Below, one piece after another: positions 57,836-64,000 of a stretch of 64,000 nt of DNA (position 1 is the stretch's first letter; every line of letters begins with the position of its first letter). The notes under the pieces were generated by a model. That model was not told the DNA's origin. It made no database searches and saw nothing but the letters and a program-made list of their open reading frames with translations. The translations under genes and the position numbers were made by a program. The stretch is from Bryobacteraceae bacterium (lineage in GTDB: Bacteria > Acidobacteriota > Terriglobia > Bryobacterales > Bryobacteraceae), in assembly GCA_025980665.1 (NCBI GenBank), contig JAICXC010000002.1:1-64000 (forward strand). The letters are read 5' to 3'.

Positions 57836-58414
57836 TCAGCAGGCGCAGTCCTTATCCAGCATCGGCTGGAGCCGAAGCATAATGGAGCGCTGTAGCAGCA
57901 CCGGGTAGAGATGAACGACTACACCCGGCAACAGCATCCACAGTGCGGCGCTCCGCGGGTGCCTGCTGAAAAGTGCGAGGACGGCCAATAATACGTGGAT
58001 GGCAAAGCACGTTCCGTGAGCGCTGACATTGCCTCGGATACCCTGTTCCAGGGAGGGTAGGCCAGCCCTTTTGCCCGAGAATCCCCGCATAGGTTTGGTC
58101 ACAAGACGATTCCATCCAGAGACATCAAGCAGCCAACCGAAAATTCCGACGCCGAGGATGCGGTGGAGCACGCGCTCCCCCGTAGGCACGCGGAACCATT
58201 CGCGAGGCACACGTCGCATAACGGGTGCGGCCACTGCGGGCCCGAGGCTGAAGGTTACCCCGACTACCCCCACCGCATACCACGGATTGCTCGGCCCGAG
58301 CACGAACCAAAACACAGTCAGATACACGGCAAAGAATAGCAATATGAGCCGGTACCAGACGCTCTGAAAGACGACGTCCATGGGATTTGGTTTCGGTGAC
58401 GGTTCAGCGCTCAC
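57836..58414 (-). CDS. Membrane protein, possibly CrtO-like acyltransferase
   Basis: A 192-residue protein with about four hydrophobic segments (LILLFFAVYLTVFWFVLG, AVGVVGVTFSLGPAVAAPV, CFAIHVLLAVLALFS, LWMLLPGVVVHLYPVLLQRS). The C-terminal HLYPVLLQRSIMLRL resembles glycosyl-diaponeurosporenoate acyltransferase-type proteins, but the match is by eye. No other pathway genes are near, so the call is tentative. Confidence 0.5.
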   Translation of the reverse strand: MSAEPSPKPNPMDVVFQSVWYRLILLFFAVYLTVFWFVLGPSNPWYAVGVVGVTFSLGPAVAAPVMRRVPREWFRVPTGERVLHRILGVGIFGWLLDVSGWNRLVTKPMRGFSGKRAGLPSLEQGIRGNVSAHGTCFAIHVLLAVLALFSRHPRSAALWMLLPGVVVHLYPVLLQRSIMLRLQPMLDKDCAC

Positions 58415-58567
58415 AAGAGTTCCTCTGACCGAACTTATAGTTAGGCTGGTCTGATTAGACTGGACAACAACCGATCCTGGTCGACTGCTAGCCTGTCAAC
58501 CAAACCTATACGGTATAACGCACAAACTTGTTCCCCAAGGCGTAAAAGCCGTAGTATCCTGAGGCAA

Positions 58568-59032
58568 ATGCCCAAAGCTGCCGCAACTACACGCGAGACA
58601 CTGATCAAAGCGCTGAACGAGGATCTTTCGCGCGAGTATCAGGCGATTATCTCCTACGTCAACTATTCGCAGGTGCTCAAGGGTGCCGCTTACATGAACA
58701 TCGCGGCCGAACTCGAGATTCATGCCAAACAAGAGTTGGACCACGCTCTTCAGGTCGCGAATCACGTGGATTACCTGGGCGGGATGCCTTCCGTAACTCC
58801 CAAGCCCGTCAAGACTTCGGAGAAGGCGGAAGACATGCTCAAGTTCGATCTGGCGAATGAGCAAGAGACGATCCGCAACTATCGCCGGCGGGTGAAACAG
58901 GCCGATGAACTGAACGAGTTTGCCATCGCGGAAAGTTTGCGCGGCATTCTCGTACAGGAACAGGATCACCTGATTGCGTTAGCGACTGCCCTGGGCATCG
59001 ATGCCCCTGATCCCGGAATCGCCGAAGAGTAA
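58568..59032 (+). CDS. Ferritin-like di-iron protein
   Basis: A 154-residue helical protein with the ferritin-type ligand set: EYQAIISYVNYSQVLKG (first Glu), ELEIHAKQELDHALQVA (E-x6-H metal bridge) and ILVQEQDHLIALATAL (second helix pair). It is closer to bacterioferritin-like DNA-damage proteins than to Dps by motif spacing, but iron storage or oxidative protection is the likely role. It is followed on the same strand by an MFS exporter. Confidence 0.87.
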   Translation: MPKAAATTRETLIKALNEDLSREYQAIISYVNYSQVLKGAAYMNIAAELEIHAKQELDHALQVANHVDYLGGMPSVTPKPVKTSEKAEDMLKFDLANEQETIRNYRRRVKQADELNEFAIAESLRGILVQEQDHLIALATALGIDAPDPGIAEE

Positions 59033-59087
59033 ACCGCTTTGAATCGCCGATAGCCTGCCCACACAACGGTAGAATCAAGTTGACGGG

Positions 59088-60404
59088 ATGGCGTCCACCA
59101 TAGAGTGGGGCGGCACCTTGCGCGCCCTGCGATCTCGCAATTACCGGTTGTTCTTCGCGGGCCAGAGTGTTTCTCTCATCGGCACGTGGATGACCCGTCT
59201 GGCCATGAGTTGGCTCGTCTACCAACTCACCGATTCCGCCTTTCTGCTGGGACTCACCACCTTCGTCGGACAGATACCAGCCTTTTTCGTGGCGCCCATC
59301 GCCGGCGTGTGGCTTGACCGCTGGAATCGCCATCGCGTACTGGTAATCACGCAGGTTCTGGCGATGATCCAGTCGCTGGCCCTCGCGGCCCTCGCGTTCA
59401 CCCATTACATCAATCTGTCGTGGGTTATCGGACTGGCGCTGTTCCAGGGACTGATCAATGCGTTCGACATGCCCGCGCGGCAGGCGTTCGTGGTCGAGAT
59501 GATTGAAGATCGGGGCGACCTCGGGAACGCCATTGCCCTAAATTCCTCCATGGTGAACGGCGCGAAACTGGTGGGTCCCGCCATCGCTGGGGTGCTGGTC
59601 GCGGCTGCCGGTGTCGGCGTCTGTTTTCTGCTGGATGGGATCAGCTACATCGCCGTGATCTATTCGCTCGCGGCTATGAGGGTCGCGCCGGCACAGCCAC
59701 GAGTGGCCCAGAAAAGCGCCCTGCAAGAGCTGTCGGAAGGATGGAAATATGTGGTGGAATCGCCCGCCATCCGCTCGATCCTGCTGTTGCTCGCGCTGGT
59801 GAGCGTCATCGGAATGCCCTACACCGTCCTGATGCCTTTGATCGCTGCCGATGTCCTTCACGGGGGAGCGCACACGCTGGGATTCCTGATGGCGATGTCG
59901 GGCGTTGGCGCGCTTGCCAGCGCCATCGGGCTGGCGATGCGAAGAACCGTGCTGGGCCTGGGGAAGCGGATCGCCATCAGCGCCGCGCTCTTCGGAGGCG
60001 GCCTGGTCTTGCTGGGTCTTTCACGATCCCTGGCGGTTTCACTTCTTCTGATGGCCCTCACCGGCTTCGGTATGATGCAGCAAATGGCCGGCAGTAACAC
60101 GATTCTGCAAACCATCGCGGCCGACGATAAGCGCGGACGCGTGATGTCCTTTTATACGCTTGCGATTCTGGGAATGAATCCCATAGGGAGTCTTCTCGCC
60201 GGATCGGTGGCTGCGAAGCTCGGCGTGCCGGCGACCATGGTTGGGGCAGGTGGGATCTGCCTGGCCGCGTCCGTATGGTTCTACTGGAAGCTTCCCGAAA
60301 TTCGCCGGGTGATCCGGCCGATCTATCGGGAGCTCGGAATACTACCGGAGATCGCGGAAGGAATCGAAAGCGCCACGATACTGCAGACGCCACCCGAGAA
60401 TTGA
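59088..60404 (+). CDS. MFS transporter (EntS-like)
   Basis: A 438-residue protein with twelve hydrophobic segments. The N-terminal RALRSRNYRLFFAGQSVSLI and GTWMTRLAMSWLVYQLTDSA match DHA3-type efflux proteins such as EntS, and the WLDRWNRHRVLVITQ loop is the family signature. C-terminal KLPEIRRVIRPIYRELGILP is cytoplasmic. EntS exports siderophores; here the substrate is unknown, but neighbouring a ferritin-like gene makes an iron-related role possible (inference). Confidence 0.9.
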   Translation: MASTIEWGGTLRALRSRNYRLFFAGQSVSLIGTWMTRLAMSWLVYQLTDSAFLLGLTTFVGQIPAFFVAPIAGVWLDRWNRHRVLVITQVLAMIQSLALAALAFTHYINLSWVIGLALFQGLINAFDMPARQAFVVEMIEDRGDLGNAIALNSSMVNGAKLVGPAIAGVLVAAAGVGVCFLLDGISYIAVIYSLAAMRVAPAQPRVAQKSALQELSEGWKYVVESPAIRSILLLLALVSVIGMPYTVLMPLIAADVLHGGAHTLGFLMAMSGVGALASAIGLAMRRTVLGLGKRIAISAALFGGGLVLLGLSRSLAVSLLLMALTGFGMMQQMAGSNTILQTIAADDKRGRVMSFYTLAILGMNPIGSLLAGSVAAKLGVPATMVGAGGICLAASVWFYWKLPEIRRVIRPIYRELGILPEIAEGIESATILQTPPEN

Positions 60405-60405
60405 G

Positions 60406-60576
60406 CTATGCCGTTCCTTCGAGCGGCGCCCGCCATTTGAAGAGAAAGAAGTGGCGCCCGCACAGGGAACAGCGGTACGGCGAGAGCAGCCATGACAGGG
60501 CCCTCTCAATGGCGTTTCGGACGCCTACGCCCCGAAACTCGACCGATCTGCAATTCGGGCAATGCGCGGAGGCCAT
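60406..60576 (-). CDS. Small zinc-ribbon protein (56 residues)
   Basis: An open frame of 56 codons: MASAHCPNCRSVEF, then a basic helical stretch (RNAIERALSWLLSPYRC) and CSLCGRHFFLFKWRAP. CPNC and CSLC form a four-cysteine ribbon around a hydrophobic core. Proteins of this shape occur in Solibacter relatives as I recall, but no family can be named. It ends one base from the MFS gene's stop on the other strand. Confidence 0.62.
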   Translation of the reverse strand: MASAHCPNCRSVEFRGVGVRNAIERALSWLLSPYRCSLCGRHFFLFKWRAPLEGTA

Positions 60577-60595
60577 AATTCTTTTACTCGATTCT

Positions 60596-60826
60596 TCAGT
60601 CTGAAGCGGTTTTCGCCGAAGAGCCTGTTCCCGTAACCGCTCGATTTCGGAAAGAGGCCGCGGACCCTTGCGCGCTGGGTCCTTGGCCGGGGCCTTGTGT
60701 GGCGCGGCTCGCGTCCCGGGCGGCCTTAATCTCTTCCGGGGTTCTCAAGTCGGGCTCGGAAAGCTTTACGTTTTCCTTCGCCCGCGCTACTTGACGTTTA
60801 TGTCGTTTCAACAGTCTTTTGTTCAT
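60596..60826 (-). CDS. Small basic hypothetical protein
   Basis: A 76-residue protein: MNKRLLKRHKRQVARAKENV then an acidic/Arg-rich tail (SEPDLRTPEEIKAARDAS) and a Gly/Ala/Ser-rich end. ATG 60826 is preferred because the longer open frame upstream lies inside the next gene. The lysine/arginine-rich start suggests nucleic acid or ribosome binding (inference). Confidence 0.55.
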   Translation of the reverse strand: MNKRLLKRHKRQVARAKENVKLSEPDLRTPEEIKAARDASRATQGPGQGPSAQGSAASFRNRAVTGTGSSAKTASD

Positions 60827-61211
60827 GCGTACCTCGCGGTCCATCCGGAACCCGCGCCGCTTGAGTCGGCTGGTGGCCGCGCCAAGCCGCTCCCACATTC
60901 TCGCTGGGCGTCCGGCGTGGCGGTTTTCTGCGTTGGGCGGCCGCCTCTTTGGCGGAAGCCCGATCCTTCGCGTGCAGGCTCATATCATCTTCGCTGAAAG
61001 TCAGCGTGTGCGTCTCTGCACCATTATCGCTCCGCTCCAGAAGATTCCGGCACAATAACGGCAGCTCTTGCATCTGGATGCCGTATCTTCGAACCAGCGC
61101 AAGATCGGCCCTCACCACCATCTTCGTCCGCACGCGATCCGTCCCCATGCGCTCGAATGCGAAAACGCGGAACGCCAGGTCTTGAGTGAATCCAGTGAGC
61201 ATGAACTGCAT
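60798..61211 (-). CDS. Small conserved-looking hypothetical protein
   Basis: A 137-residue protein with MQFMLTGFTQDLAFRVFAFE, VRTKMVVRADLALVRRYGIQ and LPLLCRNLLERSDNGAET, then a low-complexity charged C-terminus that overlaps the start of the next gene. The C-terminal 40 residues may not be the natural end of the frame. No function is assigned. ATG 61211 follows AGAGGAG. Confidence 0.6.
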   Translation of the reverse strand: MQFMLTGFTQDLAFRVFAFERMGTDRVRTKMVVRADLALVRRYGIQMQELPLLCRNLLERSDNGAETHTLTFSEDDMSLHAKDRASAKEAAAQRRKPPRRTPSENVGAAWRGHQPTQAARVPDGPRGTHEQKTVETT

Positions 61212-61264
61212 AGTTGCACTCCTCTTTAAACTATCTTTCCCGATCTTCTGAGTGGCGGGGGCCG

Positions 61265-61567
61265 TCATGAGTGTTGCGTCGCCAGCCGATTACAGGAGGG
61301 CCCGTATTCGATCACCAGCCGGTCCTGGCGGGCTGCCCGGCGAGCCTGATCGCAAACCTCGAAAACAAACCCTGTGGGCTCATGTTTCTTAAGCGGACTA
61401 TTGATCTCATGCAAGTGATTCAGCAGCGAGCCTTGGATGTTGTCGCTCTCGCCGATATAGATCCACTCGCGTGCGTTAGAAATGCCATAGACACCCGACA
61501 TAACAGGCGCATACGTCTGGACCGCATCGGCGGTGAAGTTGCGCGGCGTGAACTGGTTAAATGGCAT
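61265..61567 (-). CDS. Degenerate GIY-YIG-domain protein
   Basis: A 100-residue protein with GVYGISNAREWIYIGESDNI, the GIY-YIG core (GVY, YIG). The conserved Arg of the following helix is absent (IQGSLLNHLHEI), and the catalytic Glu position reads Gln-Asp in RQDRLVIEYGPSCN, so nuclease activity is doubtful. It overlaps the upstream gene by 11 bases. Confidence 0.66.
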   Translation of the reverse strand: MPFNQFTPRNFTADAVQTYAPVMSGVYGISNAREWIYIGESDNIQGSLLNHLHEINSPLKKHEPTGFVFEVCDQARRAARQDRLVIEYGPSCNRLATQHS

Positions 61568-61784
61568 GCGATCCGTTTCTTTTTGACGGAGGGACCTTCT
61601 TCACCCGATCTGCTGTCAGGCGCATTCGTTCGATAAGCTTCTTGCCCAGATTCAAATCATCCGGGTTCGACCGGAAGCCCGGCAGCCTCGAATCGATGAA
61701 CTCTCTGCGGAAAAGCTGATCCGAAGCCAGACTGCTCAAGAGCTCGATTTCGTGGGTCGTGAATTTTACGCTGATCTGGACCAT
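61557..61784 (-). CDS. Small hypothetical protein
   Basis: A 75-residue soluble protein (VQISVKFTTHEIELLSSLAS, FRREFIDSRLPGFRSNPDDL, LTADRVKKVPPSKRNG). It overlaps the GIY-YIG gene by 11 bases and is probably translated with it. No family recognised. Confidence 0.5.
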   Translation of the reverse strand: MVQISVKFTTHEIELLSSLASDQLFRREFIDSRLPGFRSNPDDLNLGKKLIERMRLTADRVKKVPPSKRNGSHAI

Positions 61785-61795
61785 CTACAGTACTC

Positions 61796-62479
61796 TTACG
61801 GCCGGAAGTTCGGCTTATTCACAGCGCGGGCCTTGTCCAGAGCCAGCCGATCGTCATCGTCCCGCTTTTTTTGCTTGTCCAACTCCCGCTGCGGCGCATC
61901 TTCTGCATCCAGCCGTGCAGATTCGACCGCGGCTGCCTCCGCCAGAGTTTCCAGCCGTTTCGAATACAGCACCATGGCGAAGCTGGCTCGATCACCGGTG
62001 CGAACAAGATCGTATGAATATTGGGAGTCTTGCCATCGCGCGAGCACGGGTGCCGCTTCGGCGTAATTGGAGTGGTAGGCAATCTCGGCCGTGGGCTTAG
62101 TGGCTGTTCCATAAGTCGCAGAGATGGCTTGGATCATGTCATCGACACTCATTCCTTCGACTTTGTAGCGATCGTAGGTGACGATGATTCGAAACAGCTC
62201 CCCATTGACGAAGCCCAGCAATCCGTCTTTCACCGGATCCGGCTTGGTTGTACCAGTCTGGACGGGGGAGCGAATCTCCCAGTTCAATTCCTGTATCAAG
62301 GCCGGTCGCTGATGAAGGACTCTCGCTTCACTGGATTTCGATCCCACCTGTTTCGATACGGCGGCGAGACTCGCGCCCAGCTTTAATCCACGATAGGTCG
62401 ACAAATCCGCGGCCGAGAGCATAGATGTTCCCAGCGCGCCGCACAAAAGCGCCATGATCCCGCTACGGACGCGGATCAT
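61796..62479 (-). CDS. Secreted hypothetical protein
   Basis: A 227-residue protein with a signal peptide (IMALLCGALGTSMLSAADL), an N-terminal strand pattern STYRGLKLGASLAAVSKQVG, then LLGFVNGELFRIIVTYDRYK and a charged coiled-coil-like C-terminus. ATG 62479 overlaps the upstream stop by three bases (ATGA). No function assigned. Confidence 0.65.
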   Translation of the reverse strand: MIRVRSGIMALLCGALGTSMLSAADLSTYRGLKLGASLAAVSKQVGSKSSEARVLHQRPALIQELNWEIRSPVQTGTTKPDPVKDGLLGFVNGELFRIIVTYDRYKVEGMSVDDMIQAISATYGTATKPTAEIAYHSNYAEAAPVLARWQDSQYSYDLVRTGDRASFAMVLYSKRLETLAEAAAVESARLDAEDAPQRELDKQKKRDDDDRLALDKARAVNKPNFRP

Positions 62480-62712
62480 TTCGCGACTCTTTTTGTCGCG
62501 ATCGACGGCATGAAGAGTTGCGATGATTTCTTCCAACTGAAAAATGCCCACCCGGCGCACAGCGTGCTAAACGCGACGGCGAGAGAGATCGCTCCGTAGC
62601 CAAACGGGCGCGAGATGAACAATATAGCCGGACTGAACACGAGGGCCACGGCAAGTAACGCGACGGTCGGCGTGTAACCGGTGCCCGTGGATTTTTGGTA
62701 GGACTCAAGCAT
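62476..62712 (-). CDS. Small two-helix membrane protein
   Basis: A 78-residue protein with two hydrophobic segments (PTVALLAVALVFSPAILFIS, AISLAVAFSTLCAGWAFFSW) and a basic tail KKSSQLFMPSIATKRVAK. It is the first gene of the minus-strand run diverging from the XRE regulator, whose palindromic sites lie in the spacer. Function unknown. Confidence 0.62.
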   Translation of the reverse strand: MLESYQKSTGTGYTPTVALLAVALVFSPAILFISRPFGYGAISLAVAFSTLCAGWAFFSWKKSSQLFMPSIATKRVAK

Positions 62713-62730
62713 AAGAATCTCCTGTTTACA

Positions 62731-62814
62731 TTAACCAGTATAGGTTAATTTAACTTGCCAGTCAATTGCAGCGCTGGCATAATAGCCAGTGATAGTTCAC
62801 TGTTGCCGGTGAAC
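62731..62814. promoter_or_regulatory. Divergent promoter region with two palindromes
   Basis: TTAACC (62731-62736) with GGTTAA (62743-62748), and GTTCAC (62795-62800) with GTGAAC (62809-62814), are inverted repeats. A plus-strand promoter fits between them: TTGCCA (62755-62760), 17 bases, CATAAT (62778-62783). The second palindrome would lie at the transcription start of the XRE gene, the first at the minus-strand operon. Confidence 0.65.
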
Positions 62815-62828
62815 CAAAGAGGCCTTTG

Positions 62829-63692
62829 ATGGATGTTTCGCTATTGATTCGGCACCGCTTAAACGAACTGGAACTCGACCAGAAGGATCTCGCTGCAGCC
62901 GCTCAGGTCACCGAATCCTACATTTCTCAGCTCCTGACCAGAAAGAAAGTGCCTCCCGCGCCAGGACGCACGGACCTCTATGACCGGATGAGCGAGTTCT
63001 TAAGATTGCCTGCGGGAGAGCTTTCGAAACTCGCAGACATACAACGGCAGGAGGATCTCAAGAAGCGAGTGACGGAGCCGCCGCAGCCTCTGTTTAAGGA
63101 GACTCGCGATCTGGTGCTTCGCAAGTGCGATCCGGAAAAGCGGCGCGAGGTACGACGCATTTTCGAAAAGGAACCCTTTGGGGAATTTGAGCGGCTGATC
63201 ACGCAGAAGCTTCTCGACGTGGCTCAGGGGATCGCCAAAGAGGAATTGCGAAGCGAAGAATGGCTTCGTCTCATGGCCCAACTTAGCGGCCGCACCTATG
63301 AGCAGATGCGAGTCGCGATCCTGGACTTCCTCGACACCGACGTCTTTCATGTTTCGCTTGAAAACTGCGTGTCCTTCCTCGATCCGATGATCGACTCTTG
63401 GGACATCGACGTAAAGACGTTTGGCATGGAAGTGGTTCTGAACCGCCGCCTGACACCCGGACGTTTGAAACGGTTCGAGTTTACGGAGCGTGAAGCTCAA
63501 CCGGTTTTTGCGCTGGAACCGGGCTTCGAACAATTCCTGCGCGACAAATCCCTAAGCGGCGACGCAACCGAAGACGAAATCGAGTTCCTGAGAGCGCTGA
63601 AGTTCAAAGGAAGACGACCGGCTCCCCTGTACTACTACCGGGAATTGCAGAACTTGAGGGACCCGCTTCACTTCACGCCGGGACGGGCGTGA
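62829..63692 (+). CDS. XRE-family transcriptional regulator with a long C-terminal domain
   Basis: A 287-residue protein. The N-terminal helix-turn-helix (LIRHRLNELELDQKDLAAAA, QVTESYISQLLTRKKVPPAP) is XRE/cro-type with the YISQLL recognition helix. The 200-residue C-terminal part is helical (FEKEPFGEFERLITQKLLDV, YEQMRVAILDFLDTDVFHVS) and lacks known ligand motifs. ATG 62829 follows AGAGG; a TTG at 62826 is in frame but poor. It is divergent from a seven-gene small-protein run, so it likely regulates itself and that run. Confidence 0.85.
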   Translation: MDVSLLIRHRLNELELDQKDLAAAAQVTESYISQLLTRKKVPPAPGRTDLYDRMSEFLRLPAGELSKLADIQRQEDLKKRVTEPPQPLFKETRDLVLRKCDPEKRREVRRIFEKEPFGEFERLITQKLLDVAQGIAKEELRSEEWLRLMAQLSGRTYEQMRVAILDFLDTDVFHVSLENCVSFLDPMIDSWDIDVKTFGMEVVLNRRLTPGRLKRFEFTEREAQPVFALEPGFEQFLRDKSLSGDATEDEIEFLRALKFKGRRPAPLYYYRELQNLRDPLHFTPGRA

Positions 63693-63716
63693 AATGGCGC
63701 GTTCATTCGAAGGATA

Positions 63717-63968
63717 TCAGCGAGTGGTGCCGTTACCCTGGGCCACGGTTGCCTTGCCTTTATGCGTGTGGGCCGGATAGTGATCGAAAAGCCATTTCTC
63801 GATCTTCTCTTTTTGAGTGGCCAGTACGACGCGTTGCCATTTTACGATACCGGTACGCTCACTGTACTCGGCCATGACGTAAGAACCCTCGTTGAGCACC
63901 TCGATAAGGCCGTCCGTCTTGGCCCGCTTGAAGTGATAGGAAGAAAGTGTGGGATGGCGATCTTGCAT
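63717..63968 (-). CDS. Small hypothetical protein
   Basis: An 83-residue protein (LSSYHFKRAKTDGLIEVLNE, YVMAEYSERTGIVKWQRVVL, IEKWLFDHYPAHTHKGKA) that is mostly hydrophilic with a Trp-rich centre. No known family. Convergent with the XRE gene. Confidence 0.5.
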   Translation of the reverse strand: MQDRHPTLSSYHFKRAKTDGLIEVLNEGSYVMAEYSERTGIVKWQRVVLATQKEKIEKWLFDHYPAHTHKGKATVAQGNGTTR

Positions 63969-64000
63969 CTGAAACTATGATAGCATATAACCCGAAATTT

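Overview
The window looks like part of the chromosome of an acidobacterium of the Bryobacterales/Solibacterales type. The evidence is a set of lineage-typical families: two TIGR03435-type secreted proteins, a PadR regulator beside an 'acidobacterial duplicated orphan permease', a protein with the TIGR03437 Solibacter C-terminal domain, a DUF1501/PSD1 pair, a DUF6152 protein and several small families I associate with this group. Base composition is moderately GC-rich throughout, and no plasmid or phage structural genes are seen. Family names come from reading motifs by eye; no database search was run.

Layout. 1-2142: the right end of a probable integrated element, with a ParB-domain DNA methyltransferase cut by the window edge, a repeat-rich spacer and a TIGR03435 protein, abutting the 3' end of a tRNA-Asn gene (2143-2217, minus). 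2362-6956: a conserved translation and secretion run (ffh, rpsP, khpA, rimM, trmD, rplS, rnhB, a small membrane protein). 7012-9709: an unusual locus with a secreted peptide made of five near-identical 19-residue repeats, a multi-pass membrane protein whose start codon sits behind a hairpin, and an FAD amine oxidase. 9710-12839: PadR with a palindromic operator over its promoter, then a 902-residue permease. 12841-16397 (minus): gamma-carbonic-anhydrase-like protein, hisS, aspS. 16447-24265: secreted protein, YqiA-like esterase, a TonB protein with a duplicated cytoplasmic motif, a frameshifted TIGR03435 gene, a UPF0182 protein, a broken FitA-type antitoxin and a CDF transporter. 24372-33571: NHL-repeat protein, small proteins, dprA, topA, a methyltransferase and aat.

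33697-39174 holds secreted hydrolases and a beta-propeller protein. 39504-48132 is a catabolic and one-carbon region: an extradiol dioxygenase, a tetrahydrofolate-dependent aromatic O-demethylase (LigM/DesA-like), a terminator, then a plus-strand run of galE, a repeat-built membrane protein, an intradiol dioxygenase, a thymidylate-synthase-like protein with an MtrA/DUF4346-like N-terminal domain, a HAD protein and a ParB-fold protein. The last three overlap and form the best candidate here for an undescribed enzyme system. 48141-52675 (minus) carries DUF6152, a small cytochrome c, DUF1501 and a frameshifted PSD1 protein. 53077-60404 has a MASE1-CHASE histidine kinase, an SPFH/NfeD pair, a ferritin-like protein and an MFS exporter. 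60406-63968 is a run of seven small minus-strand genes diverging from an XRE-type regulator with palindromic sites at its promoter.

Three genes carry apparent frameshifts (near 19349, 51180 and 52910) and one carries an in-frame stop (23210). Either this genome is accumulating pseudogenes or the assembly has residual indels; read mapping would tell.
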